Source of the DNA: Conchocele bisecta
Lineage: Eukaryota > Mollusca > Bivalvia > Lucinida > Thyasiridae
DNA: 64,000 nt
Reading direction: 5' to 3'
Assembly: GCA_029237695.1 (NCBI GenBank)
Contig: CM055265.1
Location: 119,613,078-119,677,077 of the forward strand
The notes beneath the pieces were generated by a model that was not told the origin of the DNA, made no database searches, and was given only the letters and a program-made list of their open reading frames with translations. Positions 11,160-22,920 of this stretch are shown in pieces. Each line of letters opens with the position of its first letter. Position 1 is the stretch's first letter. The position numbers and the translations under genes are program-made.

Positions 11160-11476
11160 TGTATTTGTTTATTTTCAAAATCTAACTTTTGTTTTCTTAG
11201 CTACATCATTTCCCAGCTATCTAGCCAACTAGTTTCGGAGCCAATTCCATTTTTCTTTCGTTTTTTAACTCCTCCCCCAGCTCCTTGACCTCCTTTCCCC
11301 CATGTTAAATTCCCATAGGAAGATGTTGTGTTTTTTTTTTGCTATTAAATCACTATTTGATGGAATTTCATAAAAAGAAATTGGTGAAAAAGTTACATTT
11401 AAATAGTTTTTAGATTTAATGTGTTTAATAGCCAAAAGTTCGTCGGCAGGAAAACGTGGAGTAGACAGTAGTTGCA
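11160..11476. mobile_element. Fragment of 'GTCTGTTCCACGTTTT' TIR family
   Basis: It shares 'tttcaaaatctaacttttg', 'catgttaaattcccatag' and the terminal block 'aaaagttcgtcggcaggaaaa' with the copies at 37231-37565 and 54570-54960. It is related to, but distinct from, the 5489-7061 family. Confidence 0.6.
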
Positions 11477-11603
11477 TCAAGTTTGCTTTATCGTAGTCAA
11501 AATCGCAAATTAAGTAATGTAACGTAACGTATATAGTTATGATACCAGTAATGTTAATGGAAACTCTGTACTTTTTTTAAATATTAGAATAAACAATACT
11601 TAC

Positions 11604-11664
11604 TTGTTGGAACACAGAACAGTAGTGCAGACAGAATAATAACTGTCTTTCCATTCATGGCCAT
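11604..11664 (-). CDS. Gene A exon 1: start codon and signal peptide
   Basis: Twenty codons starting at the ATG whose A is at 11664, followed by a consensus donor 'gtaagtattg' in phase 1. The peptide is a classical signal sequence: short charged N-end (M-A-M-N-G-K), hydrophobic core V-I-I-L-S-A-L-L-F, then C-V-P-T. A second in-frame ATG two codons later is also possible. Upstream on the minus strand, an AT-rich 'tatattatat' near 11695-11704 could be a TATA-like element, but it is very close to the ATG. The exon starts the extracellular protein continued by exons 2 and 3. Confidence 0.7.
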
Positions 11665-12287
11665 CTTTAATAATATTATTTCGAGTTACAGCGCATATAA
11701 TATATTTATTAACACAGGTCCACTATCCAACGCTTTTTTCCAACGAATGTCTTTACAAATTAACACACTCATATAAAACTGACCATTTTCCCCGTCAATG
11801 TTTCATTTTCGGAAAATGAGAATATATCACTGATGATGATCACTGATGATGATCACTGATGATGATCACTTAACATCTACTTAGATAAATGGAACACGAG
11901 TATAAAAAATATACAAAAACAAATGATTTCCTCCTGTATGTTTTGCACATTTGTGGCTTTTAATAAGTGAGTCACCGTCGATGATAGACAATAGTGATGG
12001 AAAGAGGATAAAAAATATACCAAGCATGTGTATCATATCGGTGGTAGTGACATAAATGTCAAGGGGCCGTCATCTTTTCGCTGGACATCGTTTGTAACCG
12101 CTATGACGTATGGTTGTCTGTCATGCGAGCGACAATGCACAAAGCCGAATTATTGCCGACAGCGATGTCAATAAATGAAGTGATTTGTTGACTGCCAAAA
12201 TGGTTTGGTTCTTTACATAGTTCTACACGGAAATTGGTGTGCATTACATAGATGATCTTACACAAGTGATGACTTAATGTGATATGC
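11665..12287. promoter_or_regulatory. Upstream region of gene A, between divergent paralogues
   Basis: Gene A reads left from 11664 and gene B reads right from 21753. This stretch should hold gene A's promoter. At 11830-11870 a 13-bp tandem (gatgatgatcact) occurs three times. No other motif is certain. Confidence 0.3.
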
Positions 12288-12528
12288 ATTAAGCCCCAAA
12301 TAACTAGAATGGGTTTTGAATGTTATTTTTCCTACCAATGCAATCGTCGCAAACTTATTTTCAGACTAGTCGCCTTATAAAAAGTGGGCTGTTTGTTTCC
12401 TTATAAAAATATGAAAATTACTTGTAAATAGTGCAGATCCAGATGAGACGGCTCGTTACGAGCCGGCTTATCTGGATCTACACCATTTGCAAACACATCT
12501 ACAGAATTATCTATGGTTGATGGGTTCA
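12288..12528. mobile_element. Degenerate piggyBac-type MITE
   Basis: It shares 'ggctcgttacgagccgg' and the 'gatccagatgag' stem with the copies at 4482 and 23539, and the left flank retains TTAA. The right terminus is weak. Confidence 0.55.
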
Positions 12529-13124
12529 ACTGCATTTATAATTTAATGAATTGATAAAAACATATCATACAATCAGTCAACGAGTTAAATACATTTCATA
12601 TTATATTAACAGAAATGGTAAATTTATTCACACACAACATAATTCGTTGAAACTTCATCGATCACCTAGTGTGCTTTCATTGGCGCTGCGAAAGCCTATT
12701 GTTTTATACAATACGAAGGTATGTAGTATAGAGGAACCTCTATAAACCGGATACCATGTCAACGTCTGAGTGCTTAACTATTATTGTTACATGACTGCCG
12801 TTGTTTGACACCGTTCACAGCCGTGTTCAAACGTACGCGCGTGCTGTTTGACCATGCTGTAGACAATGCTCATTTCGGGGCCAAGCCAACACCTACGTAA
12901 TACATGTGTGTCGTGACGTTACTCGAACGCGCCATTACGTCAAAAGACCAGTTCGCTATGGTCACACTGAACTGTGAAATAGATGCGGCTGCATCACACG
13001 ACGTGTACTGTGACCCCGAAATATGTGAAAATCAGCTGTTTGAATGAAACGGGCTATCAAAGTACTGAAAGTACTGCATATTTGCTCAAATTACAGAATA
13101 TTTCCGACGGCAATGTAACAATAA

Positions 13125-13258
13125 CGTTTGACCATGTCCAGCCGTGGGTAAACGTTTGCCGTGGCACTCGGGAACTAGTTGAACCCGCGGCCTACGGCCT
13201 TGGGATTCAAACAGTTTCCTCGTGCCACGACAAACGTTTACCCACGGCTGGACATTGT
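13125..13258. repeat. Long hairpin repeat
   Basis: 'gtccagccgtgggtaaacgt' pairs with its inverse near 13230-13255, with a further stem 'tgccgtggcac'. It is a foldback unit of unknown class. Confidence 0.6.
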
Positions 13259-13282
13259 CTAACCTTACATAGAGTAGATCTA

Positions 13283-13830
13283 CAGTGGACCTTCTCTAAA
13301 CCGGACACTCTGTGGACCTCACAGAGTGTCCGGTTTAGAGAGGTTCCACTACATAACGCACAACCCCTTAAACTGGACATTTATCCCGTCAACACAGTAC
13401 GTATGTGCTGTGAAACACGGTGCCGTGAAACATTGATATTCAGTCAATACTAGTTTTGCATTTTACAGCCATTTGTATGTGTTGACGGGATAAATAGAAT
13501 AGTAGGTTAGTGCCGTGAATGGGAAAACATATCTGGCGCGGCACGGAAACGGGATGTGCTCGGCAGAGCCTCGCCCATCCCGTTTCCTGAGCCTTGCCAG
13601 ATATTTTTTCCCATTCACGGCACTAATCTACTATTCTCTATCTATTTTCCTTATTTCTGAACACTCTCATCAGAAGTATATGCTATGACCACTCATTTGA
13701 ACCGTCTCGGCGAGACGGTTCAAATGAGTGGTCACAACATATACTTCTGATGAGAAATAAAGAAATTCTTGAGCCTTGCCGGATATTTTTTCCCATTCAC
13801 GGCACTAACCTACTATTCTCTATATATAAC
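13283..13830. mobile_element. Composite foldback cluster (inverted copy of 8165-8706)
   Basis: It starts with a pogo-like mini-element (13283-13350, TA at 13281-13282). Then come the 'tttatcccgtcaacac' unit, two 'agtgccgtgaatggg' foldbacks and the 'gaccactcatttgaaccgtc' hairpin. It mirrors the cluster at 8165-8706 on the opposite strand. Confidence 0.7.
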
Positions 13831-13973
13831 ACACCAATGCCTTTACTAGTAATAGGTATGATTTTACGGTAATTAGACCGGTTTCTAATGTTTGAAAATT
13901 GGTCGAATTTATGAGTTTGGTTGATGGGTGATACTTAGCAGCAAATTTTGTTTTATCTGGATTGAATCTTCAG

Positions 13974-14214
13974 GGGTCCGTTTCACTAAGCTTCCTACGA
14001 CTAAAATGTTCGGAAGTGCAAATTTGTGATCGTCTGGAAATTTCAATTGATGGATTTATATTTATTGAGCATAGGCTGCATATGCAGCCTATGCTTAATA
14101 AATGTAAATCCAATAATTGTTTACAAGAAAACATTGGTAATGTGACATTTACAGACTATCATAATTTTGGACCTACACATATTTAGTCGTAAGAAGTTTA
14201 GTGAAACGGCCCCC
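13974..14214. mobile_element. Palindromic MITE, family 'CCGTTTCACTAAACTTCGTA'
   Basis: Arms 'ggtccgtttcactaagct' and 'gtttagtgaaacggccccc'; the central 'gctgcatatgcagcc' is present. Confidence 0.85.
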
Positions 14215-15250
14215 AGAAGCGTGTTCAGGGTGGGTGATCTTAACTTCAAATGACGCGCGTATGTATCTGGAATTCAAAATGGCCGCAACAAAATATTCTC
14301 AATAAATATGCTAGACATTGGCGCTGAAAGACGATTTATGCGGAGAAAGTGATTACACAGATCAGTAAACAATGATTTATTTGCATATTTGAATCGTATG
14401 TTTAATCTGTAACCAATTTTACACGTCGTCTCTATTGTTTGTCAGAGGTTGGTAAGCAATTTGAACACATCTACAGATGAAAGAAAAGTTTGCATCTATA
14501 TGCAGACCTGGGCACGAGAAAGTCGTGCATCACGGCAAACCACACACGTTATGTGTGTATGGTCATTGTGTGAAGTGATAGCGTGACACAAGGAACACCG
14601 GCTAAGAAAAGCGATCTTACGATGGCTAGTGAATCCCTGGTCAGTCTGCGCATCCGTGCAGTTTGATAATTGCATGTGTTGGTCGCCATTCGATCAATAC
14701 CATTTCCTGTATTTACTACATGTCACCTATGTAGCTGTTGTTGATATTTTGCGATCAGCTGAATGATTACATGTAAAACATAAAACGATAATTTGGATGG
14801 TGAATGATAAAGGTACACATATTCGCCTAGTTGCCCGTTTTCCGCTTTATAGGTTGTACTACATCTTATATAATGCAGTATAATGAAATGTAATTAGAGT
14901 TATGTACTCAGAACAAATATTCGCCAAATATTCGCTGCATGGTCCTTCTCCGTGCCAGTGACGCATATGTAATCACAAATCGTGTCAATACCGTGGACAG
15001 ATGTATAAACAAAAATATATATACAGACGGGCGGCAGAAATGTCTAAACTATAATGTAGAACATTGTTGAAATACTTTAAATAAAAGCTTACCTGGTGAA
15101 TCTCCCACACGTAGTCTACAGTATGTTTCTGTTTACGTATAATTTAGCACGTGGAAAGACAATTGTGCATTCATATGCTGCACGTGCATGTACAGTTGTA
15201 CGCACTGCGCCAGGCGATGAGAGACCCTTCAATTACAAATATATTCTATA
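14215..15250. other. Intergenic, no supported gene
   Basis: No exon or complete repeat is recognised. A partial unit of the 'gatcag' family lies near 14627-14690. A stretch at 14820-14960 ('gcccgttttccgctttata', 'attagagttatgtactcag') resembles 7075-7350 and 21100-21470. Confidence 0.4.
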
Positions 15251-16823
15251 CTGAGCAAAACTAGAAACGTCCCTCCATGTTGAAGGAAAGATTCATCAAA
15301 AACCAAAAGGGTTACTTTTAAAAATCAAAATGGAAAAACAAGTTCATTCATTTCTGTATCAAAGCCAATAAATTGCATTTGGATATCTTGTTAAATATTC
15401 GAGAGATAACCGGCCAAGGGCGGTAGGGGTCAAAATCAAAAATCACAAAAACTCAGAAATGTGTTACTTAATGTTTAGAGATGGAATTTCAATAATTAAT
15501 GTGGCAAATTCAGTAAATCTCGTTAGTACCGAGTGTGACCACCATTTGCATGAATGCATGCAATGATCCTACGCCGCATCGACGTGACGTAACGCAATAC
15601 CAGTGCGTTTGGGCAAATTCCTCCATTCCCGTTGTAACGACCGTGTAAGATCGCGAACATTGTCAATCTGATGGTTAGCTCGTGCTTGCGGCCCAGCTCA
15701 TCCCATATGTGCTCAATGGGATTGAGTCCGGGGAGACCGCGGGCCATGGCATGACGTCGACGTTGTTTTGCTGTGAGTATTAAGTGGTGACCCTGGCTAC
15801 GTGAGGGCGGGCATTGTCGTGCATCAATGTCACACCAGGACCATGCTGACGGATAAATGGTAAGGCATGTGCATTTAGCACATCTGCAACATAACGTTGT
15901 GCATTGATGTTGCCCTGTACAACAACCAAATCTGTCTTCCGGTTTCCCATGATCTCACCCCAGACCATTACGCTCCCTCCCCCAAACCTGTTCTTCTCAA
16001 CAATGCAACAATCGGTGAATCTTTCATTTTTACGCCTGTATACCCGTAATCTTCCGTCAGCATGACTAACTGTGAACCGAGATTCATCGGTGAACAAAAC
16101 TCGGTTCCAGTCAGCCCTTCTCCAGTTCAGATGACGTCGCGCCGATAACAGTCTGGCAGCACGGTGACGTTGGGTCATTATCTGACCATGTGTACGGGCG
16201 GCGTGCCCGGATTGGTTGGGCGTTACGACGTAACCGGTTGCGAATGGTCTGCCCTGAGACACCGTATCGCCTAGCAGTGACTGTGGCTGCCAATCGACGT
16301 TGACGTAAGTGCGTCAACGTAATGTAACGATCGGCTCTAGCCATCGTTACACGAGGCCTACCAGGTCGCTGCCGGTCGTGAACAGCCCCAGTCTGCTGGT
16401 ACCGGGCTGCAAGACGATCAATCGTCTTCCGACAGCAACCAAACCGAGGCGCGACCGCCCTGGCGGCCATCCACCGCAAGCATCCCAATTGCCTGATTTC
16501 GCTCGTTTTCGGAAAGCCGTGGCATATCGAAAACAGTGAAAAATTAAAAATGTTTTTTAATTTTCCGAATAGCCCCTATTGCATGAATGGTACGACCTGA
16601 ACTGAATCACCTTATCGATGACAAGTATAGCGTACACGTGCAAAAAGTGGAAATCAACGTTCCGGTCACTGGCCGCTATGTAAACCGTGTGTATCGGCTA
16701 AACTCTACACGATCGTATTCTGAACATCGCCACGGTTTAAAATACATGTACTTTGAACATGTGGTACATACATAGACAGAGCTACACCGGCTATAAAACA
16801 GGGACGTTTCTAGTTTTGTTGAG
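15251..16823 (-). mobile_element. Tc1-like transposon, 1573 bp, decayed
   Basis: The ends are 'ctgagcaaaactagaaacgt' on the left and the inverse of 'ctcaacaaaactagaaacgt' on the right, with TA at 15249-15250 and 16824-16825. One decayed transposase gene lies inside, on the minus strand. Ends, TA target and length fit the Tc1 branch. Confidence 0.9.
15523..16525 (-). pseudogene. Tc1-type DDE transposase pseudogene
   Basis: Reading begins at the ATG with A at 16525 (M-P-R-L-S-E-N). A helix-turn-helix-like region follows (V-A-P-R-F-G-C-C-R-K-T-I), then a basic R-P-G-R-P-R linker and a second DNA-binding segment. The catalytic part shows L-F-T-D-E-S-R-F (first Asp), M-H-D-N-A-R-P-H (second Asp) and N-P-I-E-H-I-W (Glu), with about 34 residues between the last two, so DD34E. 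The frame breaks near 16470, near 16210 and near 15775, so it cannot make a full transposase. In an intact element this enzyme would cut and paste the transposon at TA sites. Confidence 0.9.
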
Positions 16824-17404
16824 TATATATGGCCAGGTGCTTATCACTTCGTCGATGTTTTGACAGAGAACTGCTGAACGTAAAAGTGGTGAGCTATGCA
16901 TACACGTCTCAACCGGACACCCTGGGGACCCCATTGCGTTTCATTTATATAACATTGATTGTAGTTTGTGCATGGTTGCAAATGAGAACACATCTGCATG
17001 TACTGTTTAATTATCCCCTTGCCGATAGACAAGAGGGGATATAGCGTTAGTCCATGTCCTGTGTACGTACGTACATGCATACGTACGTTAGTAACACCTT
17101 TCATTTTTCAAAAACTCATGAACTGCTTCACCGATTTTGATAATATTTGGCCACAATGTGATCGTGCTTTGCTATGCATGCTACCCACATCCGACCGCCC
17201 AAGGTCAAGGTCACTGAGGACTTATGTTTACCTTGTTTGTAATAAAAATAAATTGTAAGGCAATACTGTTAAAGTCCTTATTTCATTATGAAGGCTGCTA
17301 GTACGACCGCCCAAGGTCAAGGTCACAGAGGACTTGAGTTTTTTATTATTATCAAGGCAGACAGCGAGGGCATAAGCTTCGTTTAACGCTGTCATTTATT
17401 GTTA

Positions 17405-17473
17405 CAGTGGTACCTATCTAAGCTGGACACCCTGCGGACCTCCCAGGGTGACAGTTTTCGATATGTTCCACTG
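17405..17473. mobile_element. pogo-like mini-element
   Basis: 'cagtggtacctatctaa' and its inverse '...ttcgatatgttccactg', with TA at both flanks. Only 69 bp. Confidence 0.7.
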
Positions 17474-17504
17474 TACTGTTTACTTATTTGTTATCGGGAA
17501 ACGA

Positions 17505-17925
17505 GCTTTGTATTGATCCAATACGTATATACTGACTGATAACATACTACCGTATAAGGAATCGATATGATACGAATATCCGGGTTACAACGAATTGAAA
17601 AGTGGCATTATATTGGACGAACGACGTCACATGACGTTACCGAACGACGTCAGACTAATCACGTAAGTCCGCGTTCTTTTCAACGAAAACTGTTTTAAAT
17701 TTGATCATTGGCTAGCTTAAAACGTTACCTGAAAAAAAAAAAGCTAGTCTAGTGTGAAAACACATCTTGGTATTTCATTAGAATTGTCTCCTTGGAGACA
17801 ATTCTAATGAAATACCAAGATGTGTTTTCACGTCTTTCGATATCAAGATAATGAGGCTCGGCTCGGAAAAAGCCTAGTCTTGCCTGATAAACTGTTATCA
17901 CTAGCACTAGCCTGGTATTCTCTGT
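17505..17925. mobile_element. Repeat family 'CATCCGGGTTACAA...ACGTTACC'
   Basis: It shares 'atccgggttacaac', 'gacgtcacatgacgttacc' and 'ataaaacgttacctgata'-type blocks with 53895-54300 and 60340-60780. It contains a near-perfect hairpin at about 17761-17832. Confidence 0.6.
17761..17832. repeat. Perfect ~34-bp-arm hairpin
   Basis: 'cacatcttggtatttcatta' pairs with its exact inverse, with almost no loop ('ccttgg'). It lies inside a repeat family member. A small-RNA precursor is possible but unsupported. Confidence 0.6.
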
Positions 17926-18117
17926 GAATTAGTATGAGTTATGCAAGCATGCTCCAATGCATATTATACAGCATATTGAGTGCTTGCTTAGTATACGTAT
18001 ACGTTAGACATCAAACATAGACAATAACGAGAAATTTGTCAATGGGACACGTATAATCCCACTGGCAGCATGCGCATATGGATGTTATTGATCGGTTGTT
18101 ATAACTGTAGAGACAGT

Positions 18118-18363
18118 TCCTTTAATGTAAAATGTTTGACTCCTCCCACACTCCCTTACCTCTTTTTCCCCCATCATGCCATGTTAAATTCCCATAGAGA
18201 AATAAATTTTTCGTAATAAAATCAATATTTGACCAAATTTCATGAAATAAAAAGAAGGCTCATTCTTAAATTTTTCTTTAATTTAATATTATGCAAAAAA
18301 AAATATTGCTTTTGAATTGTTTATATGGCCGTAACATTTGGGCAGCTTTCGTGAAACAGACAG
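18118..18363. mobile_element. Fragment of 'CTGTCTGTTTCACGAAA' TIR family
   Basis: It retains 'catgttaaattcccatag', 'aaaaagaaggctcattctta' and the right terminus 'gtgaaacagacag'. The left half is missing. Confidence 0.7.
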
Positions 18364-18640
18364 TAGCCGCTTCGCAGCTTAATGTTCCATGGGTACATGT
18401 AGGTTGTTCAAACACATGAACACATGGATTAGGGCAGTAACTATTACGTAAATTGAGTAGCCTCACAATCACGGTAAAATAAACATTTATAATACTGAAC
18501 AATACTTTATGTTCTCTGGACATCTAATAATCACAGCAAACATTCTTCGGCTGTCTAATTCCCGCCTCTGTGAATAGTTTATACGAACTGTCAAGTTACC
18601 CCTGTATACCACCACCCCATCTCCGAAGTCATTGTTGATA

Positions 18641-18740
18641 CAGTGGGGTCAGCGTGTAAGTGCACACACGAACGAACACGACAGGTTGGAATCAACCTGT
18701 CGTGTTCGTTCGTGTGCGCACTTGCACGCTGACCCCACTG
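18641..18740. mobile_element. Palindromic TA-flanked MITE 'CAGTGGGGTCAGCGTG'
   Basis: A full palindrome with TA on both sides and a stem around 'gaacgaacacgacaggttgg'. Copies are at 33813-34076 (interrupted) and a half copy near 34670-34710. Confidence 0.8.
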
Positions 18741-19104
18741 TATGTACATACAACCACGATGTTTGCAGGACTAATAATCGCGTTGCCTATGAACGAATTG
18801 ACAGCCGTGTGGACCCTGGTCTACACTGGTCGCAAGGGTAGCAGTTTCGTCTTCATATCATATTTTTATATTCATATCGTGTCATACACTACCGCCTGTG
18901 CTAATCTCGCCAATATCTGTACATTTATTTATTTACAATACTTGAATATAGTGCTTAACATTATGCAGCTTGATTGACGGAGCCTGAGCTGTGCCACAGC
19001 TCAGGCCCATGCAATCAAATTGATTGCTTGCGAGTTGGCATTACCAGTAGACGTTGAGAAACGTTGATAATCTTGGCATTATTAACGCTAGCCTAAGTTC
19101 TGAG

Positions 19105-21092
19105 CACAGGGTGAAGTAACGGACCGAGGTCTATAAATACATTAAATATGCCTAAAAGCATAAATAAATGAAGAAAACACAATATTTTTTGTTTACCCCT
19201 TCCATCTAACCATTATAGGAAGGGGTCTAACTTTTTAATAGGCCGAACCCGCACTGGCTCGAGACAACGGACTTTCACGAAATGTCAACCGAGTTATATC
19301 ATTGTCGCCTATTGCAGAAGTTGGGAGAATGTTAGTATTCCGCAACGATATATTCCCCGATGCGCTATGTCAACGCGTTTTCGAGCTATCGATTGTTTTG
19401 TTGTAAAAAAATTATCATCATTGCTAGGTCGGGAAAGAACGGACACGTTTCCGAGACCGATATTGCTATATAAAGGAGTAAACATCGGGTTCAAAATACA
19501 CTTTTACGTCGTCCCGGCCCGTAAAGAAACATTGTTTTCAATCGAACATTTGATCAAACATACATTTATACCCGTCCTGTGCGTCACGACAGACAATTTA
19601 ATCGCACAGACATTTCTATCATTTCTCGGGAAGCCATTTTGTATAAACATCGTGGGACAGGTTCATTCGCCGGAACTCGTGCATTTACTATGCGGTAAAA
19701 AAACGGAACTTTTATAAACGGTTATAATTCATATTTTATAATACCTATGTTGATGGTAAAAGTATCAAGTTAAAGGTATGTCTCTCTACTCCGATTTCAA
19801 GTTTTGTCAAAATATATTTTTTTCTAATAAACATGTTTTGGCAGCATATGAGAATTGTCCGTGGGGTCAAATTTTATTTTTGACCGAATATGGTCATGTT
19901 ATATATCAAATCGAAGGTATCAACGAGGCGATCACTCTGGTGCATTTTTTTGTCGAAATCGGATGGCTATGTCATCCAAGATGGCCTCCGAAATGTCAAA
20001 CGGTCGTTCTTTTATTAGAGATTTCAAAATTCTTCTTCACATGAACCGCGTGGCCCATGGTGGCCAAACTTCAAAGTGATGGTCCATGTGTGAAGCCTTT
20101 TCAGATTTGTTAAAACGGAGGTTATCGCTAATCCAAGATGGCCGCCGTCTAAAAATAGCATAAATTCTTAAACAATCTTCTTCTCATGAACAGCTAACCG
20201 GATTTCGACGAAACTTGGTAAGAATGATCGCTGTACAATGCTCTTTCAAAGTTGTTAAAATGGTGACTCCGGGGTCAAAAATGGGCGTGGCCCGTGGGGT
20301 AAAATTGTGGTAAAATTTTATTTTTGACCGAATATGGTCATGTCTATATCAAATCGAAGGTATCAAAGAGGCAATCGCTCTGATACATTTTTTGTCTAAA
20401 TTGGATGGTCATGTCATCCACGATGGCCGCCGAAAGGTCAAACGGTAGTTCCTTTATTAGAGATTTCAAAATTCTTCTTCACACGCACCGCGTAAGTGCA
20501 CGAGTTCCGGCGAATAAACCTGTCCCACGATGTTTATACAAAATGGCTTCCCGAGAAATGATAGAAATGTCTGTGCGATTAAATTGTCTGTCGTGACGCA
20601 CAGGACGGGTATAAATGTAGGTTTGATCAAATGTTCGATTGGAAACAATGTTTTCTCTATGAAAAATGTTTCTTTACGGGCCGGGACGACATAAAAGTGT
20701 ATTTTGAACCCGATGTTTACTCCTTTATATAGCAATATCGGCCTCGGAAATGTGTCCGTTCTTTCCCGACCTAGCAATGATGATAACATTTTTACAACAA
20801 AACAATCGATAGCTCGAAAACGCGTTGACATAGCGCATCGGGGAATATATCGTTGCGGAATACTAACATTCTCCCAACTTCTGCAATAGGCGACAATGAT
20901 ATAACTCGGTTGACGTTTCGTGAAAGTCCGTTGTCTCGAGCCCGTGCGGGTTCGGCCTATTAAAAAGTCAGAACCCTTCCTATAATGGTTAGATGGAAGG
21001 GGTAAAAAAAAATATTTTTTTTTCTTCATTTATTTATGCTTTTAGGCATATTTAATGTATTTATAGACCTCGGTCCGTTACTTCACCCTGTG
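19105..21092. mobile_element. DNA element with ~590-bp inverted arms and 8-bp target duplication
   Basis: GTTCTGAG occurs at 19097-19104 and 21093-21100 just outside the ends. The termini are 'cacagggtgaagtaacgg' and its inverse. The arms (about 19105-19690 and 20499-21092) are nearly identical. An 8-bp duplication with such ends fits the hAT type best, but no transposase remains. The middle (about 19850-20480) holds two tandem partial copies of the repeat also seen at 45240-45930. Each arm keeps the same long open frame (19367-19717 plus; its mirror within 20466-21029 minus), with no known motif. Confidence 0.75.
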
Positions 21093-21752
21093 GTTCTGAG
21101 TACATAACTCTAATTACATTTCATTACACTGTATTACATAAGCGTTATGATGGAGTAGTCTTTCCAAAGGTGCGTTTGAAGCTCTCTTTGTTTACTTTCT
21201 ATTTCGTGGAGAGCGACCTAAGTATTTTGCTAATACGCACGTTGTTAGGTACGTTTAGGGTAATATTTTTGTGTCATATTGTAGAATTGTCTCTGCATAA
21301 CAATATAGCGAGGTATGAATGTCAACGACATGTAGGGTTTTCTATATTTTAGTGCGCGAAGTGTAAATGCTATTACGCACATTTCTACTGTGTAGCGTGG
21401 TGTAGCGATATAGTGCAACCTGTTGCCTATAAAGCGGAAAACGTGACGCTAGATTAACGCAGGCGGCTATGTATTAGGTATTTCAGTAAGCCTTGAGGGT
21501 GTCACTATGCTATGGTTCAAGATTGGTGAAAGCATAACTTACAGGCACGTATATTATTGTACAACTATTCTTTACAATTGCCATTGTATGAATGACTGAA
21601 GTTAAACAACCTGACATATGACACCTTGTGTAATTTAAGCACTTTCATTACGATACTTTGTTTTTAATGTTTAAAACATTATTAAAGTACACAGTAGGTC
21701 TAATCTAATTGTGTTAATGTGTAAATGTAATGCAAAATTACTTTTTTAAAGC

Positions 21753-21810
21753 ATGCTGGGTAGCTATCATCATAGTATTGGACTGGTTGTACTGATGTTA
21801 ACTGTTGAAG
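21753..21810 (+). CDS. Gene B exon 1: start codon and probable signal peptide
   Basis: Nineteen codons plus one base, starting at the ATG at 21753 and ending before 'gtaaaa' in phase 1. The peptide opens M-L-G-S-Y-H-H-S and continues with the hydrophobic run I-G-L-V-V-L-M-L, a plausible secretion signal. It was chosen because it is the nearest upstream ATG with a hydrophobic core whose donor phase fits exon 2, and because gene A has a signal exon in the same role. The donor (AAG followed by gtaaaa) is weaker than consensus, and the N-terminal part is slightly polar. With this exon the total coding length is 2370 nt, exactly divisible by three. Confidence 0.5.
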
Positions 21811-21937
21811 GTAAAATAAACGTGTGCGTGTATTAATAATTTATCTACTATAGCTGTTCTGAAAAAGGTAACCCTTACACCGCTATCTTAATTTGTTCGT
21901 CGTGTGCTGTTTATTTTATATATTCCTTTTTATCATC

Positions 21938-22068
21938 AAAAACATGCTTTGAAAGCACTTTTAAATAATTTACAACATGGTTTGACAGCACTTCAGAATC
22001 ATTTCCAATGGAAATGATTCAGAAGTGCTGTCAAACCATGTTTTTATTGAGAAATAAGGCAAGATATA
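21938..22068. repeat. Hairpin repeat 'GACAGCACTTCAGAATCATT'
   Basis: 'gacagcacttcagaatcatt' and its inverse around 'ccaatgg'. A second copy is at 38786-38905, with shared right flank 'gacaattgttgtgtgtagcg'. It lies in gene B intron 1. Confidence 0.7.
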
Positions 22069-22619
22069 ACAGCAAGTTCACACGACAATTGTTGTGTGTA
22101 GCGGTCTAAAGTTTAAAACAAGGAATATAAGACAATCAATTTCTAATAGTTTCAAGGGTGTTATCAATTTGATCAATATCAGAAACGTACACAATTTGAT
22201 TTGATCAAATTCCACTTATATACTATGTTCTTAATATTAATGTTCAAGTCTGTAATATTCGGTGGAGATGCATTACGCTATGAATCTGTCGTATAGCTGC
22301 AAAGGTAAACACTATTTGTGAAACAAATATACTTTTACAAGTATGGCGGGTACTAATATAGTACTTCTGGTATGTGTGCATCCCGTGGTGTAACGCGTTG
22401 ATAGAATGAGACACGTTTGTCCCCATTAGTCGTAAACGTCCGTCTGTCCGTCCGTCATTGCGCCCGCGTCATTTTAAATATGTTTCCGAGACATTTGGTA
22501 TTTTCGTATATTTTACTATTTAAAACATTGTCATATTATCTATATAACTATCATGTTACATGTAGCAAGTCATAAAACGAGTGTGCCCGTAAATCAACCA
22601 GGCAGTACATAATAACACA

Positions 22620-22745
22620 CTGACTGAAGCCACGCTAACTGATAACGATATCAGGCAAGGCTAGGAAACGGTAGGAATTCCGAGGCGATCCTCGGAATTC
22701 CTACTCGTTTCCAAGATTGCCTGATGATATGATATCATATCACAC
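22620..22745. repeat. Hairpin fragment 'GGAAACGGTAGGAATTCC'
   Basis: 'aaggctaggaaacggtagg' with a palindromic 'ggaattcc' core, shared with 54185-54250 and 60680-60740. It is part of the family at 53895-54300. Confidence 0.6.
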
Positions 22746-22791
22746 GTCTAATGTATAATGTATGCGTATGGTATTTTCATTGCCCCAATAG

Positions 22792-22848
22792 GTACAAGCG
22801 AGCCGATCGTCACAGAATGCTGGTTCAACGGAACACAAAACACAGATG
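22792..22848 (+). CDS. Gene B exon 2: short linker exon with Cys and N-glycan site
   Basis: A 57-nt exon after 'tgccccaatag' and before 'gtaggt', phase 1 on both sides. It encodes T-S-E-P-I-V-T-E-C-W-F-N-G-T-Q-N-T-D plus split codons: one cysteine and an N-G-T sequon. Gene A exon 2 (10418-10453) has the same phase and content but is shorter. Joined to exon 3 it gives D-V-A-Q-M-C. The evidence is splice consensus, phase and paralogue agreement. Confidence 0.55.
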
Positions 22849-22920
22849 GTAGGTTCCTTTAACACACTATAGTCTGAAGATACGCCGTTTTACAGACAGA
22901 AACTTTCAGATACTTTCTTT

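Noticed and set aside
11942..11973. Candidate first exon for gene B with 'gtgagt' donor
   Set aside because: The donor phase (2) does not fit the phase-1 exon at 22792; the ATG at 21753 fits better and is closer.
20466..21029. 187-codon frame as a host gene
   Set aside because: It lies in the inverted arm of a transposable element and is mirrored in the other arm; no known motif. Kept only as an observation on the element.
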